NCBI RefSeq assembly: GCF_000577895.1
Contig: NZ_HG917868.1
Span: 2,728,001 to 2,792,000, forward strand
Direction of reading: 5' to 3'
DNA from: Clostridium bornimense
Lineage (GTDB): Bacteria > Bacillota > Clostridia > Clostridiales > Clostridiaceae
Length of the DNA: 64,000 nucleotides
Shown one piece after another: positions 52,728 through 62,551 of the stretch. Under the pieces are notes generated by a model. It was not told the DNA's origin, did not search any database, and saw only the letters and a program-made list of their open reading frames with translations. Within the stretch, counting starts at the first letter, position 1, and each line of letters begins with the position of its first letter. Made by a program: the position numbers and the translations under genes.

Positions 52728-53786
52728 ATGAAAAAAAAATCATCTTTACAAATAGGTCTAGTCTTTATTGGAACTATCGTCGGTGCCGGTTTAGCTTCTG
52801 GACAAGAAATAACTCAATTTTTTACTAACTATGGTAAAATATCTTTTATAGCTTTATTTATCCCACTTATAATCTACATAATCTTAGGAAAGGCTGTAAT
52901 AAATATATCTGTTAAACATAATTTAAATTCATATTCAGAACTATGCACTCTAGTTTCTCCAGGCTTTCTTGGAAAAGCTACTGGATTTGTAACAACCTTA
53001 TACTTATTAAGTTCTTGTTCCATAATTATTGCTGGATCTGGCGCCTTATTAAATCAATACTTTGGAATTCCAAAAATCGTAGGAAGTTTAATTATAATAC
53101 TTATTGCTATTCTGACTCTTATGAAAAATACTGATGGCTTATTCGCGATAAATTCATTTATTGTTCCAATGCTAATTTCTATAATAGCGATAATATTTAT
53201 TTTTTATGTAGGGTTCTCTCCTACTACTTCTATAGAATCTCATAATATATATCCATATAAAAATCTTTGGATTGTTTCAGCCTTTCTTTACGGTGGATTT
53301 AATATAATGGGATGTAGTGGGGTTATAGTACCTCTTTCCAGTGAAATAAAAGATAAAAAGAAACTTTTTAAAGGCTTACTCATAGGAGCTATTTCTCTTA
53401 CAGTAATCTCTCTAGCTATAAACTACCTATTATCTTGTAATTTTAATTCTATACATAAATTCGAAATTCCATTATTATTTGTAGCAGACAGATTCGGTAA
53501 AGTAATTCAATGCTTTCTTCTTATGGTTATATTCTTTGAAATGTTCTCTACTATTGTTTCTGACACATTTTCTATATCTAAAACACTAGACTCAGCTTTT
53601 AATATTCCTTATAAATATGGAATGTTCATAGTTTTAACAATTGGGATTTTTGTATCACAACTAGGCTTTAAGAATCTCATCTCTACCCTCTATCCAGCAT
53701 TTGGAGTAATATCCGTATTTTTTATGATAAGTGTTCTTATCTATAATAAAAACGATAAAAAATCTACTGCTATAAGGGAACAGTAG
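52728..53786 (+). CDS. YkvI-like membrane transporter
   Basis: 352 residues with about ten membrane helices. The start LQIGLVFIGTIVGAGLASGQEITQFF has the GTIVGAGFASGQE signature of the YkvI/LeuT-fold amino-acid-permease-like family, and GGFNIMGCSGVIVPL follows in the middle. The substrate is unknown. AGGAGG precedes the ATG. Divergent from the lipoprotein operon. Confidence 0.82.
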   Translation: MKKKSSLQIGLVFIGTIVGAGLASGQEITQFFTNYGKISFIALFIPLIIYIILGKAVINISVKHNLNSYSELCTLVSPGFLGKATGFVTTLYLLSSCSIIIAGSGALLNQYFGIPKIVGSLIIILIAILTLMKNTDGLFAINSFIVPMLISIIAIIFIFYVGFSPTTSIESHNIYPYKNLWIVSAFLYGGFNIMGCSGVIVPLSSEIKDKKKLFKGLLIGAISLTVISLAINYLLSCNFNSIHKFEIPLLFVADRFGKVIQCFLLMVIFFEMFSTIVSDTFSISKTLDSAFNIPYKYGMFIVLTIGIFVSQLGFKNLISTLYPAFGVISVFFMISVLIYNKNDKKSTAIREQ

Positions 53787-53813
53787 GCTTATAACTTATC
53801 AGTGCACTGAAAA

Positions 53814-53857
53814 AAAGGCTCTCGCTTACAAACTCTAATTTGTTATGCGACAGCCTT
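53814..53857. terminator. Terminator-like hairpin of the GCTATCGC family (H6), between convergent genes
   Basis: AAAGGCTCTCGC / GCGACAGCCTTT stem with one mismatch, flanked by A and T runs. It can end both the YkvI-like gene (+) and sleC (-). Confidence 0.78.
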
Positions 53858-53876
53858 TATCTTTTTAAATCTATCT

Positions 53877-55241
53877 CTATCCTATAGGATATTTGAAAAC
53901 TGGAACTACCCCATTAGTAGTAAACACTGGCGATATAAATTTACCTTCCCCACATTCAATAAAATCATCACTAATTAATGATCCATTATTATCGTTATAT
54001 ACGCCTTTTCTTAATTCTCCGATTTTGGTAACGGCAACATATATAGCTGATATTTTATACCATGTAGCATAATCTACATTTCCTGATTGTGGTAAACCAA
54101 ATATTCCTTGAAAAGTTTTTACTGAATCTGCAGTACTTTCGCCATATATTCCATCTACTGCAACTTTTTGAATTAAAGGATAGTTTTGAGAAATTCTATT
54201 TAGATACTCTTGTACTTCTCTTACTGGCTCTCCACTACTTCCTACTGAAAGAGTATATCCAGGATATGATTTAGGTATTCCTGCAACCTTAGATGCCTGT
54301 GTTATAACTATGTCTCCATAATAGTATCTTAATATTTGTTCATAATCTTTCCCTTGATCTCCAAGATACTTACTTCCCCATTGCGAAAGCCAATTTGGAC
54401 AAGTTACATTTTTACCATCACAAAACTGAGTCAATAAAGGTTGCTTTGCAGATGGTCTCTTTACATAAGTTGTAAATACTTCATCTACTATTCTATCTAC
54501 ATTATCATATATATTTCTTCCGTAAGTAAATGCTAAATCAAATGCAGTAGAGTTAGTTATTTGATACGGTTTCCCTTTTCCTCTATACCACTCCGTATAA
54601 ACTCTATTTAGCGCAAATGATACTATACATATGGCATTTGCTCTTAACGTTTCATCTGGCCAAGTAGCAAACACTTCACTACTTAATGCATTCTTTACGT
54701 AATCCTGAAACCGTACAGTATAGTCGGCTCCACTAGTGCTATTAGGTGATCCATCATGTACTACTATAAATTCTGGAACAACAGCTTCTCTTAGAACAAC
54801 TAAACCAGAAGTAGGTGGCAGTGGCTTCTCTGGATCTTCCGGTATCTTTGTTGGATATTCTCCAACTTGTACATTAGGAGGTATATTAATAATTTCATCA
54901 ACTCTTACATTTTCTGATTCTGGTGTTAAATTGCATTGTTGAATAGCAGTAACATCCGGTAATACTTGCACTCCTCTTATTAATATATCTTGATAACCGC
55001 TTACTTGCACTAAAACATCTAATAGTGAATATGGATTTCCTCCTGTAGGACTTTGTGAATTTGCTAGTGGTGGTGTATCTATTTCTATCACTGATGTTAA
55101 TCCTGATGAATCTGTTGAGAGTGTCGCTTCCTTCGTAGTACTTCCTTCTTCATTAGTTGCAGTAATTGTCACTTTCCCATTATCTATAGGTACATATGAT
55201 TGTCCAACTAATAACCTTGCTTGAAATCCTCCTGTAGCCAT
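53877..55241 (-). CDS. sleC: Spore cortex-lytic enzyme SleC (zymogen)
   Basis: About 454 residues. It degrades spore cortex during germination after Csp proteases remove its pro-piece. The N-terminal ~140 residues are the pre/pro region (FQARLLVGQSYVPIDNGKVTI, DVLVQVSGYQDILIRGVQV). The catalytic SpoIID-like domain follows (DETLRANAICIVSFALNRVYTEWY; the Glu of DETLRA is the likely catalytic acid), then a C-terminal peptidoglycan-binding domain (REVQEYLNRIS...VDGIYGESTADSVKTFQ). Start: ATG at 55241, seven bases from AGGAG; the ATG one codon upstream is also possible. Immediately downstream of csp. Confidence 0.92.
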   Translation of the reverse strand: MATGGFQARLLVGQSYVPIDNGKVTITATNEEGSTTKEATLSTDSSGLTSVIEIDTPPLANSQSPTGGNPYSLLDVLVQVSGYQDILIRGVQVLPDVTAIQQCNLTPESENVRVDEIINIPPNVQVGEYPTKIPEDPEKPLPPTSGLVVLREAVVPEFIVVHDGSPNSTSGADYTVRFQDYVKNALSSEVFATWPDETLRANAICIVSFALNRVYTEWYRGKGKPYQITNSTAFDLAFTYGRNIYDNVDRIVDEVFTTYVKRPSAKQPLLTQFCDGKNVTCPNWLSQWGSKYLGDQGKDYEQILRYYYGDIVITQASKVAGIPKSYPGYTLSVGSSGEPVREVQEYLNRISQNYPLIQKVAVDGIYGESTADSVKTFQGIFGLPQSGNVDYATWYKISAIYVAVTKIGELRKGVYNDNNGSLISDDFIECGEGKFISPVFTTNGVVPVFKYPIG

Positions 55242-55286
55242 CATTGCACTCCTTATAAATTTATCCTTAATATTATATGAATTTAT

Positions 55287-58200
55287 TTATATAAATGTGT
55301 TTTTTATTTCATTCTCAAATTCACTAGGATGACGAATAAAAATCTGTGTTCTTTCCTCCTCAAGTAATAATCCTCTCATACTGTTAAATACACCTTTAAG
55401 ATCTAATTCTCCATATCCAGTAGTAGGATTAGGATATACTTCTCCAGGCCGCTTTCTAGCACCTCTAATAATATAGTTTTCTATTTTAAGAGCATATAAA
55501 GTAGTATCTCTTCCATATACTATTCCCCATTGCATCATAAGAACTATTGCAGAAGCTAAAACTGCTCCAGCTATAGATGCTCCTGTAAATGTAGTAACAA
55601 CTCCATCTCTTCCTATAACAGGAACTGCTACTCCACCTGCTACTACTGATGGAACAATTCTTCCATCTCTAGTATAGCCTCTAGATGATTTTGCTACTAA
55701 AGTATTTGCCGTCTGATTATAATAACCAACATTAATAATATACCTAGCAGAAGACGGTATTGTAAAAGTTATAAGATTATTTGATTGTAAAAACTTTGTT
55801 TCCGGATCTAATAACTCTCTTTGTGGTAACCACACATTATAATTTCCATTTACAATACTGTCACCTATAAGTATAAATTTCCATATACCTTGAACTACAT
55901 TTACTAATCTTACCTCTATCATTTCATCACCAGACAATTCTTGAGGCATATAATACTTTATTTCTACTTTTGTTCCCTCTAACACAAAATTCACTTCCTC
56001 TATCTGCATAAGTTTAGCTTCTATTTTTTCTACAACTTCACCAGAAGGAGATACCATAGATAAAGAAACTTTATCTGGCTTAGACATCCATATTTGAAAT
56101 TCTACACTTCCTTCATTAGGACCAACTCTTAATTCAATTTCTGCCGTATCCCCTGTCTTTTCAATCACTCCAGATGCATGGACTTCAGTATCCCCTTGAT
56201 TTCCCATTCCCTTTACAATAGCAATTCCTCTAAACTTACCTATGTTTTCTATATATCTCTCCATTGTTGTTGTTCCATCATGACCTCCTCTATTTGTTCC
56301 TAAGCCTATAAATATTACAAAAGGCTTTTTTAAACTTCTACTGATATCTACCAAATACTTCAATGCCATTATTATATTTCCATCTTCATACATAGGCACA
56401 TTAATTCTTGAAACACCATAATAATCTTTTATAGCTTGTCTTGCCTCCTTAAGCTTTACAATAACAAACTCGCAATTTGGTGCTCCTCCTTCTATTTTTA
56501 CACCTCTACCTCCAATTATAGAAGCCATACTCGTTCCATGTCCTATTTCATCTCTTGATGGAACTATACTATATGGATCTCCTCCATTTTTACTAAGATC
56601 AATAGCTCTATTTATTTCCTCTCTAGTATACTCTGCTCCTATAGGAAATCCACTTGGTATATTTCCACTTAATATAGTTTGATCCCATATTGATATTATC
56701 CTACTAGTACCATCTTCTTTTATAAAATCCTCTTCCATATATTCTATACCAGTATCAATAATCCCAACTACGACTCCGTTTCCTGTTAAATTTAAATATA
56801 TATCATTATGAAATTGTATTATATTTGCCGATTCTAAAGGAGATACTGCCTCTAATGTGTATATAGATGGTTTATCAAAATAAACTATCCCTGCTTCATT
56901 TGGTTTAATATAGTTAGTCCATTCTTTAAACGGAACAGATACCAACGCTATATTTTCTGTGATTCTTACAGAACAAGTACTACCTGAAATCCCCAAAGGC
57001 GGTGCCTCTCCTTGATATTCAACAATAACGGTCCAATTTTTTTCATTATTAAAACTAGACTCACAACTACTAGCTTCATTTGTTTCCGACTCTTGTGATG
57101 ATGGTGTTTCTCGTTTAGATATAACTATATCCATAGCTCCTGGTAATGATAATAATCCATATCCCCATGTATCATTGGGATAGACCACATCTGTTCTAGT
57201 TCTCCTTGCACCTTTAAGTAAAAAATATTTTAATCTATTACCATACATATATAGATCAAAACCTTTTACAATACCATACTGACATAATAAAGCTGCTGCA
57301 CCAGATACATGTGGTGTTGCCATAGATGTACCTGTAAGTGAATCTATTCCTCCATTGGGTATAGGTCCTAATATTGATTGTCCTGGAGCTAATAAATCTG
57401 GTTTTTCAACAATACCTCCTCGTCCAGAAAAAGGTGAAACATTTCCTGTAGCCATATTATAACTACCGACAGTTATAACATTTTCTACTGTTCCAGGAAT
57501 ACCTACGGTGTTATAAGGATTAGGGTTTAAAAACTTTGTATCTTTACTTAAAGTTTCCAATATAGGAAGCCACATATTATATTCTCCTGGTTCCCCTGCT
57601 ATAGTCATATATATACTATATATTCCAGAAGAAAGATTTTCTCCTTTACCTAATATAGCTATAGATATATCTCCCTCTATAGAAAATGGTAATGGCCCAG
57701 AGACACTTATATAATACTCATTATTTCCAATATCACCACTATAAAAGCCTTCTCTCATAGCTATGAGTCCTGAATTTACATTGCATGGACACCTTATTTC
57801 TAATGATATATTCCATAAAATTGGCTTATATAGTTGTAGTATTATGGCTCTCTCTCCTTCTGCTACATTAAAAGTTTCTTCTATCTCAGTGGTTCCTTGA
57901 AGGCTTCTTCCAACGTGGTGCGCCGCTTCTCCTTCATTTCCACCAGCTATGACAATAGTTACTTTTTCTATTCTTGAAAGTGTATCTATATATTGTTCTA
58001 GTAAAGAAGATCCATCATGAGCACCAGAATTTGTAGCAAAACTTATATTTATAACTATTGGCTTATTTAATTCTATACTTTTATCCAATAAAAACTTTAA
58101 CCCTCTCATAAGTTGTGAACTCTTTCCAAATAAGGTTTTACCACTCCTAGTGAATTTCACCATAGCAATACTACTTTCATACGCTACTCCATAATATCTT

Positions 58201-58805
58201 TTATCTATTTTTCCACCTGCAGCTGCTATTCCTGCTACATGAGTTCCATGTCCTGCTTCATCTTGTGATGGTACTATGGAATATGGATCACTAGACTTTA
58301 GGGCTCTATTTATATCATCAGCATTAAAAACTTGTCCTTGTAAAGATAAATCATATATATAATCAATCCTTGTAGTACCATCTTCATTTATAAATGCCGG
58401 ATGAGTATAATCTATTCCCGAGTCAATAAACCCTATTATTACTCCACTTCCACTTAATCCATATTGCTCCCATACTTGAGTAGCTCCAATTTCTCTATTA
58501 GATGCTTCTGCTGTCTCAAATAATGTCTTCGGTAATTCTATATAGTCAATTTCTTCTATAGCATAAAGTTCATCCAATTTAGAAAAGTCTATAGTAACTA
58601 TACCAAAACCAAATCCTAAATCCTCTAATTGTCCTCCTATAGCTTCTACTTTCTCACTCACTACATCTACTTTTATACCATATAAAACAATAAATTCTAT
58701 TTTCCCTGGTCCATATATTTCATTCTGTGAATATTGTAACAATTTATATCTTACTTCAGGTGGTACTCTATTAAGTAAATTAATTATCCCTTCAACATTC
58801 TCCAT
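55287..58805 (-). CDS. Csp germination protease with two fused subtilase domains (CspBA-like)
   Basis: 1172 residues. Domain 1 (pro-region 1-~100) has Asp128 (GFIDSG), His186 (GHGTH) and Ser494 (TGTSMATPH). Domain 2, after a linker and second pro-like region (~560-660), has Asp684 (GIIDTG), His756 (GHGTS) and Ser1077 (TGASIAG). Both triads therefore look complete. Csp proteases activate pro-SleC in the spore, and sleC is 42 bases downstream. In C. perfringens the Csp proteins are separate genes; in C. difficile CspBA is fused but the CspA half is catalytically dead. No separate cspC is seen here. Confidence 0.88.
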   Translation of the reverse strand: MENVEGIINLLNRVPPEVRYKLLQYSQNEIYGPGKIEFIVLYGIKVDVVSEKVEAIGGQLEDLGFGFGIVTIDFSKLDELYAIEEIDYIELPKTLFETAEASNREIGATQVWEQYGLSGSGVIIGFIDSGIDYTHPAFINEDGTTRIDYIYDLSLQGQVFNADDINRALKSSDPYSIVPSQDEAGHGTHVAGIAAAGGKIDKRYYGVAYESSIAMVKFTRSGKTLFGKSSQLMRGLKFLLDKSIELNKPIVINISFATNSGAHDGSSLLEQYIDTLSRIEKVTIVIAGGNEGEAAHHVGRSLQGTTEIEETFNVAEGERAIILQLYKPILWNISLEIRCPCNVNSGLIAMREGFYSGDIGNNEYYISVSGPLPFSIEGDISIAILGKGENLSSGIYSIYMTIAGEPGEYNMWLPILETLSKDTKFLNPNPYNTVGIPGTVENVITVGSYNMATGNVSPFSGRGGIVEKPDLLAPGQSILGPIPNGGIDSLTGTSMATPHVSGAAALLCQYGIVKGFDLYMYGNRLKYFLLKGARRTRTDVVYPNDTWGYGLLSLPGAMDIVISKRETPSSQESETNEASSCESSFNNEKNWTVIVEYQGEAPPLGISGSTCSVRITENIALVSVPFKEWTNYIKPNEAGIVYFDKPSIYTLEAVSPLESANIIQFHNDIYLNLTGNGVVVGIIDTGIEYMEEDFIKEDGTSRIISIWDQTILSGNIPSGFPIGAEYTREEINRAIDLSKNGGDPYSIVPSRDEIGHGTSMASIIGGRGVKIEGGAPNCEFVIVKLKEARQAIKDYYGVSRINVPMYEDGNIIMALKYLVDISRSLKKPFVIFIGLGTNRGGHDGTTTMERYIENIGKFRGIAIVKGMGNQGDTEVHASGVIEKTGDTAEIELRVGPNEGSVEFQIWMSKPDKVSLSMVSPSGEVVEKIEAKLMQIEEVNFVLEGTKVEIKYYMPQELSGDEMIEVRLVNVVQGIWKFILIGDSIVNGNYNVWLPQRELLDPETKFLQSNNLITFTIPSSARYIINVGYYNQTANTLVAKSSRGYTRDGRIVPSVVAGGVAVPVIGRDGVVTTFTGASIAGAVLASAIVLMMQWGIVYGRDTTLYALKIENYIIRGARKRPGEVYPNPTTGYGELDLKGVFNSMRGLLLEEERTQIFIRHPSEFENEIKNTFI

Positions 58806-58889
58806 AATATCCTCATTAATATTGATTGATTTATTAATTAATATTCATTTTTATTTTTATTTAGAATAAATAAAAAGATATACAAAGTA

Positions 58890-60452
58890 TTATCTTTGTA
58901 TATCTTCTGGATATATCTCTTTATATTTATCTCTTATCTCTAAAAATTCATCTAAATTATCTAGGAACAAATCTACTAATACAGGATCAAAATGCTTTCC
59001 TCTTTCTTTTCTAAATAGCTCTAGGATATCTTCTAATGGCCATGCCTTTTTATAAACTCTTTCAGATCCTAAAGCATCAAATACATCTGCTATAGCTGTT
59101 ATTCTTCCAGCTATATGTATTTCCTCTCCCTTTTTACCATAAGGATATCCCGTTCCATCATACTTCTCATGATGTTCTAATGCTATTATTGCCGCTGTTT
59201 TCATTAATATATCATTAGAATTTTTAAGCATTTCATATCCTATTTCTGCATGAGTTTTCATAACTTTAAATTCTTCAAAAGTTAATTTACCCGGTTTATT
59301 TAAAATAATATCTGGAATTGCTAGTTTTCCTAAATCATGCATAGGCGATGCTAACTCGATAATTTCTGCATCTCTCTTTGTAAGGCCATATTTCAATGTT
59401 AATAACTTAGAATATTCTGCAACTCTCTTTACATGATGTCCAGTTTCATTAGAGCGCGTTTCTGATATCTCCCCAAGAGTATATATAATTTCTTTTTGAG
59501 TTCTATCAATTTCATTATTTAAATAAATGTTATCATAAGCAACAGATACATTTCTACAGAATGTATTTCCTAAATATATATCTAAATCTGTTAATCCTTT
59601 TAGGTTTTCTACATATAATATAGTCTTTACCCCAAAGTCATTTTTAAAATATAGTACTAAAGTATCATTTTCATATTGACTACTTTCTGAAGATATTCCC
59701 TTATACACAATAGAAAATTGCTCTTCGTCTAAAGCTTTCTTTATACTCAAGCCAACAGTATCTTTTAATCTCCCAGCCGCTGCTAAAATAATATAATCTT
59801 CATCTAAACTACTAGCTACTATAGCTGAATTGCTATCAATAACTCCTCTATTATTAAAATCTAATATAGAAAATAATTGAACTAACATCATTGATGTAAA
59901 TTCCTTTATTTCTCCAAATTCAAATACTTTACCAGAGCTCTCTATTATCTTTTCTAGTCCCATTTTACTATAACTTAATAAATATTTATCATAAAAATTA
60001 TTTATTTCAGCTGCTATTGTTAAAATAATCTCATCATATGATATATTATTTATATTCTTAATTCCATTAATATTCATATCCTTAATTTCATCAAAAGTAA
60101 GATTTACTTCATCTGAAATTAACGTTAATATCCTCATTAAATTATTTTCTAGACTACCTCTTACAAAACTTATTAAATCTTTTCCCGCTTCAATATTATT
60201 TTGTAAACCTATTACTGATATTAATATATCTCTATTTTTAATAAGAATATACTTAGCTTCTTTATGAGATTTTGCTTCTATTACCTTTATTCTCTTACCT
60301 TGATACGTATAACTCTCTAAACTATTCTTTACTTTTTCAACATTCTTTTCATCTATATTTACTATCAATACCTTCCATATATTTTCTTCCGCAGTTAAAA
60401 GTATATTATTCTTTTTTTCTAGTTCTTTTATACGCACCCCATACTTATCCAT
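58890..60452 (-). CDS. HD-GYP domain protein with a degenerate receiver and a DUF3369-like domain
   Basis: 520 residues. Residues ~25-110 look like a receiver domain (WKVLIVNIDEKNV) but have no phospho-accepting Asp (DILISVIGLQ). A middle domain of the DUF3369 kind follows (~140-310). The C-terminal HD-GYP domain has His372-Asp373 (MHDLGKLAIPD), HAEIGYEML, HHEKYDGTGYP and ITAIADVFDAL. HD-GYP proteins hydrolyse cyclic di-GMP. Without the Asp, control is probably not by phosphorylation. GGGAGG ribosome site. Confidence 0.88.
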   Translation of the reverse strand: MDKYGVRIKELEKKNNILLTAEENIWKVLIVNIDEKNVEKVKNSLESYTYQGKRIKVIEAKSHKEAKYILIKNRDILISVIGLQNNIEAGKDLISFVRGSLENNLMRILTLISDEVNLTFDEIKDMNINGIKNINNISYDEIILTIAAEINNFYDKYLLSYSKMGLEKIIESSGKVFEFGEIKEFTSMMLVQLFSILDFNNRGVIDSNSAIVASSLDEDYIILAAAGRLKDTVGLSIKKALDEEQFSIVYKGISSESSQYENDTLVLYFKNDFGVKTILYVENLKGLTDLDIYLGNTFCRNVSVAYDNIYLNNEIDRTQKEIIYTLGEISETRSNETGHHVKRVAEYSKLLTLKYGLTKRDAEIIELASPMHDLGKLAIPDIILNKPGKLTFEEFKVMKTHAEIGYEMLKNSNDILMKTAAIIALEHHEKYDGTGYPYGKKGEEIHIAGRITAIADVFDALGSERVYKKAWPLEDILELFRKERGKHFDPVLVDLFLDNLDEFLEIRDKYKEIYPEDIQR

Positions 60453-60630
60453 AGCCTATTTTCCTCCCGAAGGTTTTTCCTCTTAATACAATATATTAAT
60501 ATATTTTTGAATTTAATATAATTATATCCTTTACTTCAATATATCGATGGATACTATTTTTTCTTTAGCAATGACAGATATTTTTTAACGTAGTATAATT
60601 ATTTAGTAGTTATTAAATAGAGGTGAGATT

Positions 60631-61410
60631 ATGAAAACAAATGATTTACCAATAGGATTCTTCGACTCAGGTGTTGGTGGAATATCAGTATTAAGAGAAG
60701 CGTGTAAAATTCTACCAAATGAAAACTACATATATTTTGGTGATTCAAAAAATGCACCTTATGGTACTCGAAGTGATAATGAAATAAAAGATTTAACTCT
60801 TAAAGCAATAGATTTTTTAGTTAATAAAAAAGTTAAAGCTCTAGTTGTAGCTTGTAATACAGCTACGTCTGTAGCAATAAATACTCTTAGAGATACATAT
60901 AGAGATTTACCTATCGTAGGAATAGAGCCTGCTGTTAAACCTGCTGTAGAATTTACCAATTCTGGTTCTATAGTAATCATGGCTACTCCTATGACCCTTA
61001 AAATGCGCAAATTTAATGAACTTATAACCACTTATAGCGAAGGAAGAGAAATAATTCCTATGCCTTGTCCCGGATTAGTTGAATTTATAGAAAAAGGCAT
61101 TTTTGAAGGTGAAGACTTACATAAATTTTTAATGAATAAATATAAAGATATTAACATAGATGATGTAGGTGCCGTTGTTTTAGGTTGTACTCACTATCCT
61201 TTTATAAAAAAGGAACTTAGTAAAATAATCGATGAAAATAAGATTTTTGATGGCTCTAAAGGTACTGCTAATCAATTAAAACATTTATTAGAAGATAGAC
61301 ATTTACTTAACAATAGTTCCACTACTGGCAATATAGAAATTATTAATTCCCTTAACGATAACTATCTAAATGAGCTATGCATAAACTTATTAAATTTAAA
61401 TATAAAATAA
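60631..61410 (+). CDS. murI: Glutamate racemase
   Basis: 259 residues. It supplies D-glutamate for peptidoglycan. Motifs: GFFDSGVGGISVLREA, YFGDSKNAPYGTRS, the two catalytic cysteines in VVACNTATS and VVLGCTHYPF. GAGGTGAG precedes the ATG. Divergent from the HD-GYP gene. Confidence 0.96.
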   Translation: MKTNDLPIGFFDSGVGGISVLREACKILPNENYIYFGDSKNAPYGTRSDNEIKDLTLKAIDFLVNKKVKALVVACNTATSVAINTLRDTYRDLPIVGIEPAVKPAVEFTNSGSIVIMATPMTLKMRKFNELITTYSEGREIIPMPCPGLVEFIEKGIFEGEDLHKFLMNKYKDINIDDVGAVVLGCTHYPFIKKELSKIIDENKIFDGSKGTANQLKHLLEDRHLLNNSSTTGNIEIINSLNDNYLNELCINLLNLNIK

Positions 61411-61476
61411 TGTAACAATTCTAATAGTCCATATATACTATAATGTAATAGCATAATTCTTTATAGGTGATGTACT

Positions 61477-61746
61477 ATGGTAAAGTTAATTGTTAAAAAT
61501 ATAACTGGTGGTAACACATCGCAAGATGAAGCAACTTTATTAAAACAAATTATCTATGAAAATCTCGAAGAATATATAGAGTTAGACTTCTTAGGTATGG
61601 ATAAAATCCCTTCCACATTCTTTTTCACATTATTTTCAGATCTTATTTACAATAAAGGTAGAAATTTTATTATAGATAAAATAAAAATAACAAACTTAAA
61701 AAATCCTGATGCTTATAATCGTATGATAAACGGTACTAATTTTTAA
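61477..61746 (+). CDS. STAS-like DUF4325 family protein
   Basis: 89 residues: strand-helix alternation with LDFLGMDKIPSTFFFTLFSDL, resembling the DUF4325 domain (a STAS-like fold often seen beside anti-sigma-like kinases). No partner kinase is near. The start follows GGTGATG weakly. Function unknown. Confidence 0.6.
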   Translation: MVKLIVKNITGGNTSQDEATLLKQIIYENLEEYIELDFLGMDKIPSTFFFTLFSDLIYNKGRNFIIDKIKITNLKNPDAYNRMINGTNF

Positions 61747-61760
61747 CAAAAGCTTATAAT

Positions 61761-61797
61761 GCTATCGCAATAACGAATATTTTTCGTAAGCGATAGC
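61761..61797 (+). terminator. Terminator-like hairpin of the GCTATCGC family (H7)
   Basis: Perfect GCTATCGC / GCGATAGC stem with an inner ACGAA / TTCGT stem, followed by TCTTTTTAT. The rest of the 270-base gap to the cyclophilin gene contains GCACAGGG, the palindrome at 61887 and TGTGCC heptamers. Confidence 0.85.
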
Positions 61798-61886
61798 TCT
61801 TTTTATCATTGCACAGGGCAAAAAAAGATATGCTAGTGAATAGATAAGAGTGAACGATGAGCTGTGACTTCTCACTTATAATCTAA

Positions 61887-61905
61887 GAAATTCTGCAAGA
61901 ATTTC
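61887..61905. repeat. GAAATTC-N5-GAATTTC palindrome, copy 5
   Basis: GAAATTCTGCAAGAATTTC followed by ATC and TGTGCCTTGTGCC, the same order as at 27516. Confidence 0.75.
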
Positions 61906-62019
61906 ATCTATACCTGTGCCTTGTGCCATCATACTTGTGCCCTGCCTAGCCTTTCTATGGTATAATAACTTTATTATATGTATAAAATATATAAATAACA
62001 TTTCAAGGAGGTATTTGTA

Positions 62020-62541
62020 ATGAATCCAATCGTTACTATGAAAATAAAAGATAGGGGAACTGTTAAAATAGAACTTTACAAAGATTTAGCTCCGAATACA
62101 GTTAAAAACTTTATCTCTTTAATAGATAAAAATTTTTATGATGGTTTAACTTTTCATAGAGTTATTAAAGGTTTTATGATTCAAGGTGGATGTCCAGAAG
62201 GTAATGGTATGGGAAACCCAGGATATTCAATAAAAGGTGAATTCTCTAAGAACGGATTTAAAAATGACTTAAAACATACAGAAGGTGTTCTTTCAATGGC
62301 AAGAGCTATGTCTCCTGACTCAGCTGGCTCACAATTTTTTATCATGACTGAAAGCGCTCCGCACCTTGATGGTTCATATGCTGCATTTGGTAAAGTAATT
62401 GAAGGTATAGAATTTGTTCATGATGTAGAAAATGTAAAAACTGATTATAACGATGCACCTCTTGTGCCAGAAGTTATTGAAAGTATGACAGTAGATATGA
62501 GTGGTGAATCAATAGAAGAACCTGAAATTATTGAATACTAG
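62020..62541 (+). CDS. Cyclophilin-type peptidyl-prolyl cis-trans isomerase
   Basis: 173 residues, cytoplasmic (no signal). Cyclophilin core: APNTVKNFISL, FHRVIKGFMIQGGCPEG, GVLSMARAMSPDSAGSQFFIM and LDGSYAAFGKVIEG. AAGGAGG precedes the ATG. First of three genes read together with the DUF3783 and XRE genes. Confidence 0.95.
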   Translation: MNPIVTMKIKDRGTVKIELYKDLAPNTVKNFISLIDKNFYDGLTFHRVIKGFMIQGGCPEGNGMGNPGYSIKGEFSKNGFKNDLKHTEGVLSMARAMSPDSAGSQFFIMTESAPHLDGSYAAFGKVIEGIEFVHDVENVKTDYNDAPLVPEVIESMTVDMSGESIEEPEIIEY

Positions 62542-62551
62542 GAGTGATTTT

